NCBI GenBank assembly: GCA_026645575.1
Contig: JAPKMW010000007.1
Location: 1-64,000 of the forward strand
Source: Caldilineaceae bacterium
GTDB lineage: Bacteria > Chloroflexota > Anaerolineae > Caldilineales > Caldilineaceae
Reading direction: 5' to 3'
DNA length: 64,000 bases
Shown here one piece after another: positions 58,109 through 64,000 of this stretch. Both the position numbers and the translations under genes were made by a program. Each line of letters starts with the position of its first letter. Positions within the stretch are counted from its first letter, which is position 1. A model generated the notes under the pieces. That model had not been told where the DNA came from. It saw only the letters and a list, made by a program, of their open reading frames with translations, and did not search any database.

Positions 58109-58854
58109 GCATCATCTAGGAACGCTATATTTCCCCTTCCATTATCTTTTCTCTATCCAATTTCTGTATCTTGATACTTCCAAAATTGCACCAACTGCTA
58201 TAGGCTACGAAAGCTTTTGTACGACCGACTCATAAGTGTGGGGCTTGGGAAGGCCGATAGTAAAACAAATAGAAATTTTTGTTGATAAATTCTTTTGATG
58301 ATTCAATAAATGTCTGACAGCGAAATGTAATCGAAATTTTATCATTCTAGTGATATAGTGATAACTACTGGTAAATGTTTTGTCTTTTCTTTTTGGGGCA
58401 TAACATAGTTGCTAGATGGCTTTGGAGAAGCCTATGTCACAAAAAATTCCTCACCCCCACCTCTTGTTGATGACCCGTGTTTTGACGACCCGTGTTTGTT
58501 GGACAACGACTACTATACACAAAGTTCTTGCGATCCCGTAGTTGATCAGTTTCCGTTGATTGAATTGCATAGGGCTTTCATCCTGAAACGCAACTCGTTT
58601 GGGTTGTGTGGTTCTTGGCTGATGGTGGCGGCACGATGCTGGTCACCCCGCTACGATTTTCGACTTTCAGGCGAGGCTCACCGATCGCTCAATGTCTGTT
58701 GGATGACCGTGTTCGTCTGATGATCATTCGGTGCGATCCGGTAGCTGGATGGAGTAAGCAAGTGGTGCTGCCGCTTTGAAGCGACCGCGACCTTGAGGGG
58801 TTCAGCCTGCCTTGGCGCTGGATTGGCCCCGCCATGCCTTGAAACAGGTGTTGG
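58109..58854. other. AT-rich intergenic region before exopolysaccharide operon
   Basis: About 745 bases. The first 320 are markedly AT-rich, unlike the rest of the window. GACCCGTGTTT is repeated twice (58479-58504), and ACATAG...CTATGT flank a purine-rich loop near 58408-58438. A 103-codon open frame at 58409-58720 has no protein-like composition or ribosome site and was not accepted. Long untranslated leaders are common before polysaccharide operons, so regulatory RNA is possible. Confidence 0.45.
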
Positions 58855-59751
58855 ATGAATCGATTGCAATTGTGGATTCTGCTCTTACTAGTTTGGGTAA
58901 TGGCGCTGGTGGTGATTGAGTTAACCTTTGTGCCGACCGCCATTCCCTTTGATTTACTGCTCTTTGTTGTGCTGGCCGTTGGGGTGGGCTTATTCTTTGC
59001 TGCCCGCCAACCCCATACGTACTCATTCACCCTCATCGTGTTGATCATCGCCTTTCTGCTCACCAAGACACTGTTGATGGGGTTGCCCAGGCAAAGCGAA
59101 ACCTTCTACTTTATGGCGACGCAGGCCGGTTCGCTTGCCTTAACCGGCTTGATTGCTCATCAGGTGGGCGTGCGTCTCCAAAGCTTTGCAGCGGTGATCA
59201 GTGGGGTTGCTTTGAATAACACCACGCCGCTGCCAACCCCCTTTACCGACGCCCAGGCTGTGATGTATCGCGAACTGCAACGCGCTCGCCACCATGAGCG
59301 TCCACTGTCGGTGATGATGCTCCAGGTGGACAAAGCCGCCATGCAAGCGGCTATTCCGGCTATCTCTGCCGAGGTGCAACAAGCGATGATGGCGCGCTAT
59401 ATCTTATCCAAGGTGGCGCAGATTTTGAATGAAGAATTACCCAACTTTGACCCGGTGGCCTTGCGCGACAACTGCTTTATTGCCGTCCTGCCCGAAGCCA
59501 CCGCCGCTGACGCCGCCGAAACGGCTCAACGCTTACGCACCATCATCGAAGCGCAAACCGGCTTGCAAATGCAGTGCGGCACAGCCACGCTGCTGGACGA
59601 GGCCATGACCTTTGAAGAGTTAATCGAATCGGCAGCCGCCAAGTTAACGCCATCGTCTTTGCACAGGAACGGGCAAGGAACACCGGTGGATGTAGACGAA
59701 CAGGCAACCTTGCTTACTGAAGCGACCTTCAAGCGCCCGGTTCGGTCATAG
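58855..59751 (+). CDS. Membrane protein with degenerate GGDEF-like domain
   Basis: 298 aa. Four membrane helices (about 5-110, e.g. LWILLLLVWVMALVVIELTF) precede a cytoplasmic domain that aligns by eye with the diguanylate-cyclase fold: YRELQRARHHERPLSVMMLQVD, then LPEATAADAAETAQRLR. The GGDEF signature position reads RDNCF, so it cannot make cyclic di-GMP. It may bind nucleotide or work as a sensor. It is the first gene before a sugar transferase gene, 88 nt downstream. The ribosome site is weak. Confidence 0.7.
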   Translation: MNRLQLWILLLLVWVMALVVIELTFVPTAIPFDLLLFVVLAVGVGLFFAARQPHTYSFTLIVLIIAFLLTKTLLMGLPRQSETFYFMATQAGSLALTGLIAHQVGVRLQSFAAVISGVALNNTTPLPTPFTDAQAVMYRELQRARHHERPLSVMMLQVDKAAMQAAIPAISAEVQQAMMARYILSKVAQILNEELPNFDPVALRDNCFIAVLPEATAADAAETAQRLRTIIEAQTGLQMQCGTATLLDEAMTFEELIESAAAKLTPSSLHRNGQGTPVDVDEQATLLTEATFKRPVRS

Positions 59752-59839
59752 TGGTTTTGCTGCGATTCTTCCGCTCTAGCCACTCCATGACTGACGAGGA
59801 GCGGCCTGAGTCGTTATGTCGATTTTGTAGGGGGAACCG

Positions 59840-60514
59840 ATGACATCCTGGCTCGTCATTGAACGACCGACCGTGAAATTATACCGACCAGGCTACCGGC
59901 GACTCAAGCGGCTGATGGATCTAACCTTCTGTCTGGTGTTATTGCCCTTTTTTGCCGTAGCGCTGATGCTGATTACTCTGCTCATCCGCTTGGAATCGCC
60001 CGGCCCGGTTCTCTTTGTGCAGGAGCGGGTAGGCAAAGGGGGGCGCCGCTTCAAGATGATCAAATTTCGCACCATGCACCACAACGTGGCGCGCGATCAC
60101 CACCGCACCTTTATGAAAGCCTTTGTGCGTGGTCAGGTGCAGACCAATGGGGCCAACGGGGTCTTTAAACCCTTTGACCAGAGCCAGGTCACCAAAGTGG
60201 GACGCCTCCTGCGCGCCACCAGCTTGGATGAACTGCCCCAGGTGGTCAATGTCCTGCGTGGCGAGATGAGCTTTGTTGGCCCTCGCCCCAATGTCGCCTG
60301 GGAAGTGGAAGAGTACAAAGGCTGGCACAAAGAACGGCTGGAAGTGCTGCCCGGCATCACCGGCCTGGCCCAAGTGCGGGGACGCAGTGGCATCTTTTTC
60401 GACCAGATTATCCGCTATGACATTGAGTATGTTCACAAGCGCTCCCTCTGGCTTGATCTGAAGATTATTGGGTGGACCTTCGCCACCGTCTTCAAACGCA
60501 CCGGTGCGCACTAA
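59840..60514 (+). CDS. Polyprenyl-phosphate sugar-1-phosphate transferase (WcaJ/ExoY-like)
   Basis: 224 aa. [23 protein letters not shown] is the single membrane-associated helix, followed by the invariant [27 protein letters not shown], the [27 protein letters not shown] segment and [14 protein letters not shown]. The protein covers only the catalytic half; the four-helix N-terminal part of WcaJ proteins is absent, as in ExoY. It starts glycan assembly on undecaprenyl phosphate. A GGGGG purine tract precedes the ATG. Confidence 0.95.
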   Translation: MTSWLVIERPTVKLYRPGYRRLKRLMDLTFCLVLLPFFAVALMLITLLIRLESPGPVLFVQERVGKGGRRFKMIKFRTMHHNVARDHHRTFMKAFVRGQVQTNGANGVFKPFDQSQVTKVGRLLRATSLDELPQVVNVLRGEMSFVGPRPNVAWEVEEYKGWHKERLEVLPGITGLAQVRGRSGIFFDQIIRYDIEYVHKRSLWLDLKIIGWTFATVFKRTGAH

Positions 60515-60516
60515 GT

Positions 60517-60651
60517 AATTGTCCAGAAATAAGTTCCGCTCGCTGCACGCCTAGAAGGCAACCGGTGACTCGCCCTAGCCAATTGCGAGTCACGGACTCG
60601 CGGCGAGCAACTCTACAAGTTATTTTTGGACGATTTATTTTTGGACGATTA
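60517..60651. repeat. Long inverted-repeat element (MITE-like), copy 2
   Basis: Outer ends AATTGTCCAGAAATAA (60517-60532) and TTATTTTTGGACGATT (60636-60651) are inverted, with the right end duplicated in tandem as a 15-bp unit (60620-60649). The core GTGACTCGCCCTAGCCAATTGC then GAGTCACGGACTCGC matches the element at 44388. It begins 2 nt after the sugar-transferase stop. Confidence 0.75.
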
Positions 60652-60712
60652 CGAAGCGCCCCATGATTGATCCCTTCGGCCCATAGGGCTGTCTGACTTT
60701 CGGAGGTGGAGT

Positions 60713-61759
60713 ATGGTGAGAAAATGGCTGCGGCTTTCTATCATTGTCGCGCTCTGCTGCTGGTTGTTCCTGGGGAGCAACGTGATGGCACGTGCCACTG
60801 ACAACAATGGCTTTACCACCCCGGCGCCCGGTGAAGTGATCAGCGGCGTTATCCGTCTGCGCGGCACGGCGGCTGCGTCGAACTTTGCCAAGTGGCAGGT
60901 TGATCTCCTGCTCTTTGGTGACGAGGCGCGCGCCACCTTTATTGCCCAGGCGCGGGGCGCCCGCAACAGCGGCAATCTGGGCATTCTCGACACCACTCGC
61001 TATCCTGACGGCGACCATCTGCTACGATTGCGTGTGGTACACGGCAACTATCAGCATGATGAATATTTCGTATCCCTGACCATTGACAATTCGGCAACGG
61101 CGCCGATTGTCAATGGGATTACCGAGCCGCAAGATGGCGATACCGTTACGCGCACCATTTTCGTTGAAGGCATTGCCCGTGGCCCTCAATTTGAGAAATG
61201 GCAACTCGATCTGCTGCACAATGGCAACCCCGCCCAGGCCAGCACCTTGGCGACAGGAAACCAACCCATGATCATGGCAGGTGAGTTCACCGAACTGGAT
61301 ACGATGAAACTGCGCAATGGTGCATACCAGTTGCGGCTGCGGGTGGTCTACGCCGGCAGCAACTACGAAGAGACCTTGACTAACATTGTGGTCAACAATA
61401 CCTATACCCCTACGGCGGCTAACAATGGCATCACCCGCCCGGAAGCGGGCGCCATCCTGCAAGAGGAGCAGCGGGTGCAGGGCATTGCTGACGACCCGAC
61501 CTTTCGCAAGTGGCAACTGGATCTGGTCAACCCGGCGACCGGTGACGACACTTTTCTGGCCTGGGGACGCGTACCGCGACCGACGCGTGGCGGCTTTACC
61601 ACCTTTGATACAACCCAATACCCGGATGGCGTCTATCAACTGCGCCTGCGGGTGGTGCGGGGTGATTATAACTACACCGAGTATTTCACAACCATCACCA
61701 TTGCCAACCGGAGCGCCCAACCCGCGGCGGACGACGACGCCGGGGCCGGGCGCGAGTAG
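60713..61759 (+). CDS. Secreted protein with three homologous beta-rich repeats
   Basis: 348 aa, not assigned to a known family. A signal peptide (about 1-25, LRLSIIVALCCWLFLGSNVMA) leads to three repeats of about 95 aa (about 32-125, 126-222, 223-325). Each has the pattern NGxTxPxxGxxx, an FxKWQxDLL core, then PDGxYQLRLRVVxGxYNYxEYFxxxTI. These look like Ig/fibronectin-type modules. The tail is acidic. A GGAGG site lies 7 nt before the ATG at 60713. It lies between a sugar transferase and a polysaccharide lyase and may be part of the extracellular matrix. Confidence 0.82.
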   Translation: MVRKWLRLSIIVALCCWLFLGSNVMARATDNNGFTTPAPGEVISGVIRLRGTAAASNFAKWQVDLLLFGDEARATFIAQARGARNSGNLGILDTTRYPDGDHLLRLRVVHGNYQHDEYFVSLTIDNSATAPIVNGITEPQDGDTVTRTIFVEGIARGPQFEKWQLDLLHNGNPAQASTLATGNQPMIMAGEFTELDTMKLRNGAYQLRLRVVYAGSNYEETLTNIVVNNTYTPTAANNGITRPEAGAILQEEQRVQGIADDPTFRKWQLDLVNPATGDDTFLAWGRVPRPTRGGFTTFDTTQYPDGVYQLRLRVVRGDYNYTEYFTTITIANRSAQPAADDDAGAGRE

Positions 61760-61795
61760 GCAAACCAGCAAGCAGCGAGGAGTTGCGGAAACCGT

Positions 61796-63970
61796 ATGAT
61801 GATGAAACTTGTCACAAAGACCTTGCGCCAGTTGAAACATGCGCTCCAACACCAAACCAGCCCCCGGTCGGTGCGCTTTGTCTCGTCTTTAACACTGACC
61901 GACGCCGCCTTTCTTGCGAAATTTGCCTTGCCCGCCGTGGCGACGCCCCTGGCCCAAGGCAACGTGGCAGCGGCCCAACGTGCCTTGCTCGCCCATTACC
62001 AAAAGCGCATAACGCCACGATGGCCGGCCTTTCCCTACCGGCCATCGTACATGCCCTACAACGTCTATGAACTGACGCCAACGGCCTTGCATGAGCAGGC
62101 CGAGGCGGTAGTCGCCCAGCGCTTCACCTGTTTCAACCGGCCGCCGATCACCTTTTCCGGTCGGGTTAACTGGCGCCATGATCCAACCACTGATCCCAAA
62201 GCGCGCTGGGCGCGTGAACTCAATCGCTTTGGCTGGCTGGCGCCCCTGGCGGTGGCCTACCAACAGAGCGGGGATGAACGCTATGCGCAAACCTTTGTGC
62301 GGTTGCTACAAGACTGGATCACGAAAAATCCACCCCCAGCCCAGCGCGATGAAAAAGACCCGATTTGGACGCTGATGAATGTGGGTATGCGTGCGTTGCA
62401 GTGGACAGCCGCCTTTGCGCTCTTTACCCGCTCGCCGGCCTTTACCGATGCGGCCAAATTGCTCTTCTTACGGGCCATTGACGACCATGCGCGCTTCCTG
62501 GCCCTCTACAAAACCCATGCCAACCACCTGTTGCGCGAGAGTCTGGGGTTGGCGGCGCTTGGCATCTATTACCCTGAATTTCGGGAAGCGGAACAGTGGC
62601 GCACCACAGCGTTTGCCCGCCTGGCGACAGCAGTACAGGAACAAGTCAACGTTGATGGTTCCCATTACGAAGTCTCCACCGGCTACCAGTGGCTGGCGAT
62701 TGAGGAATTTGCGGCCATGGATGAGCTAATTTACGGCAACGGTTATGCACTGCCAGGCGTGGACTTGCCCCACACGTTGGAAAAGATGCACCACCTGCTG
62801 GCCCACCTCATCCGCCCCGATGGTACGTTGCCCGAAATTAACGATGGGTCCCTAGGCGCACCTGACCTTCTCGCCAACGAGTTGGTCAAGGCCGGGCAAC
62901 GCTTTGTCCGATCTGATCTGCTCTTTATCGGTAGCCGGGGCGCTTTGGGCGCACCGCCGGTCGAGACTTCGGTTGCCTTTGCCAATGCCGGTTTCTATGT
63001 GATGCGCAGCGACTGGTCGTCCGACGCTCGTTATCTGCTCTTAGATGCCGGCCCCTACGGCGGGTTGCATGGGCATGAAGACAAATTGAGCATTGAGTTG
63101 TATGCCTACGGCCAACCCTGGATTGTGGATGCCGGTTCCTATACCTATAACCACATCGACCCCTGGCGGCGCTACTTTGTCAGCAGCGCCGCCCATAACA
63201 CGGTCTTGGTCGATGGCTTGAGCCAAGTGCGGCGCTGGCAAAAAAAGGTGATCCGGCCTGAAGTCGGGACCACAGCCAACGCAACCTGGCATAGCGGCGC
63301 TGATTTGGATTATGTCAAGGCGCACTATGCCGATGGCTACGGCGATTTCCACCTGGATCGCCCCAAAGCGGCCACTGTGATTGACGATGTGCGCCATACC
63401 CGTCATCTCTGCTTTGTGAAACCGGACTATTGGGTCATTGTCGATGCGTTGCATGCAACGGCGCCCCATACCTATCACGCACTCTTTCATGCCCACCCGG
63501 CAGTTACGGTCAGCGCCATTGGCGACAACGGTGTTTTGCTGGCGGCAACGCCAAAGGCTGCCTACGTAACCTGCCTGCCGGCGGACTCGACGGTGAAGAT
63601 GCAGTTGGTGCGGGGCAGCGAGGCGCCGAGGCAAGGATGGTACTCCGCCGCCTATGGGCAGAAAGAACCGGCCACTACCATCTGTTTGGAACAGCAGAGT
63701 GCGGCCCAGACGCCAACGATAACCTATCTCACAACCCTGCTCTACCCAAGCCAAACGGCGCCCGATCAACGGACGCTGTCGATCACACCATTGACAGTGA
63801 GTGGCGCCGCGGGGGTGGCTTATGTTGTGCAGACGCCACAAGGCAAGGATTATTTGCTGATTTCCGCCAACCGGGAGCGCAAAGCCTTTGGTCCCTATGA
63901 ATCCACGGGGCAAGTGGCGCTTGTGCGCACCGGGCAACAGGCGCAAGTGATAAGCCGGGGTGAATGGTGA
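61796..63970 (+). CDS. Heparinase II/III-family protein (alginate/uronate lyase-like)
   Basis: 724 aa. An N-terminal alpha-toroid (about 60-370; INWRHDP-like FSGRVNWRHDPTTDPKARW, NHLLRESLGLAALGIYYPEF) is followed by the beta-sandwich Hepar_II_III domain. The conserved catalytic-region motif GGLHGHEDKLSIELYAYGQP (about 421-440) and DAGSYTYN are present. Family members cleave uronate-containing polysaccharides by beta-elimination. No obvious signal peptide is visible. In exopolysaccharide operons such lyases trim or modify the polymer. GAGGAG lies 13 nt before the ATG. Confidence 0.9.
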   Translation: MMMKLVTKTLRQLKHALQHQTSPRSVRFVSSLTLTDAAFLAKFALPAVATPLAQGNVAAAQRALLAHYQKRITPRWPAFPYRPSYMPYNVYELTPTALHEQAEAVVAQRFTCFNRPPITFSGRVNWRHDPTTDPKARWARELNRFGWLAPLAVAYQQSGDERYAQTFVRLLQDWITKNPPPAQRDEKDPIWTLMNVGMRALQWTAAFALFTRSPAFTDAAKLLFLRAIDDHARFLALYKTHANHLLRESLGLAALGIYYPEFREAEQWRTTAFARLATAVQEQVNVDGSHYEVSTGYQWLAIEEFAAMDELIYGNGYALPGVDLPHTLEKMHHLLAHLIRPDGTLPEINDGSLGAPDLLANELVKAGQRFVRSDLLFIGSRGALGAPPVETSVAFANAGFYVMRSDWSSDARYLLLDAGPYGGLHGHEDKLSIELYAYGQPWIVDAGSYTYNHIDPWRRYFVSSAAHNTVLVDGLSQVRRWQKKVIRPEVGTTANATWHSGADLDYVKAHYADGYGDFHLDRPKAATVIDDVRHTRHLCFVKPDYWVIVDALHATAPHTYHALFHAHPAVTVSAIGDNGVLLAATPKAAYVTCLPADSTVKMQLVRGSEAPRQGWYSAAYGQKEPATTICLEQQSAAQTPTITYLTTLLYPSQTAPDQRTLSITPLTVSGAAGVAYVVQTPQGKDYLLISANRERKAFGPYESTGQVALVRTGQQAQVISRGEW

Positions 63971-63977
63971 GAACCAC

Positions 63978-64000
63978 ATGAATTACACCAATCTTGAACA
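63978..64000 (+). CDS. Partial next gene (start only)
   Basis: An ATG at 63978, 7 nt after the lyase stop, opens a frame MNYTNLE that runs off the window. Too little is present to identify it; it is assumed to continue the operon. Confidence 0.4.

Noticed and set aside
58628..58645. ops/JUMPstart-like element (GGCGGCACGATG) before the polysaccharide operon
   Set aside because: The match to GGCGGTAGCNT has several mismatches, and the RfaH system is not expected in this phylum; chance similarity is likely.
58409..58720. 103-codon open frame in the AT-rich leader
   Set aside because: No ribosome site, no protein-like pattern and a Cys/Pro-rich composition that arises from the local direct repeats.

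Overview
The window looks like a chromosomal segment of a moderately GC-rich Chloroflexota bacterium, probably of the Anaerolineae/Caldilineae group. This is inferred from gene content only: a BTAD/NB-ARC/TPR regulator, an AAA-ATPase_like/PD-(D/E)XK-type gene, two luciferase-like monooxygenases, an R2lox protein, many carbohydrate ABC transporters with Tat-type lipoprotein binding proteins, MacB/HlyD genes without a TolC gene, and dense intergenic hairpin repeats. No rRNA, tRNA, CRISPR array, integrase or intact transposase was seen. The lifestyle suggested is a heterotroph living on plant or microbial carbohydrates and peptides.

Layout. 0-6.4 kb: a small protein diverging from a large SARP-like regulator, an orphan HigA-type antitoxin with an unknown partner, and a decayed AAA-ATPase gene. 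6.5-14 kb: a sugar ABC transporter (two permeases, lipoprotein) followed by an overlapping isomerase, Gfo/Idh oxidoreductase and 2-hydroxyacid dehydrogenase. 14.2-22.6 kb (mostly minus strand): a peptide-type ABC transporter operon containing a flavin-dependent oxidoreductase and a secreted unknown, driven by a near-consensus promoter with LacI-like operators. 23-29.4 kb: a large surface protein (Cys-rich repeats, cadherin-like domains, SdrD-like domain) diverging from a MacB/HlyD-type exporter. 29.6-48.8 kb: EamA exporter, DUF4432 and aldo/keto reductase, P-type ATPase, then a minus-strand series with GH78 rhamnosidase, GH3 hexosaminidase, GT1 glycosyltransferase, esterases, MFS exporter and M20 amidohydrolase. 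48.9-52.4 kb: DUF362, TatA, DUF2277 and R2lox. 52.5-58 kb: Gfo/Idh, a PhyH-family oxygenase and a second sugar ABC transporter. 58.8-64 kb: the start of an exopolysaccharide-like operon (degenerate-GGDEF membrane protein, sugar transferase, secreted repeat protein, heparinase-like lyase).

The most unusual signals are non-coding. (1) Two promoters, for the small protein next to the BTAD regulator and for the surface protein 25 kb away, carry the same direct heptamer repeat at an 11-bp pitch, exactly 10 nt from a TATACT box and in place of a -35 box; this is the geometry known for SARP regulators. (2) At least eleven gene ends have a hairpin or short-unit degenerate array that begins at or within a few bases of the stop codon, built from unrelated unit sequences. 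(3) Two 97-bp repeats keep perfect 15-bp inverted arms through compensatory base changes.

Several gene remnants (AAA-ATPase nuclease domain, intradiol dioxygenase, cupin, SRPBCC, one unrecognised C-terminus) show ongoing gene decay. Protein calls are from motif recognition by eye; no database search was run.
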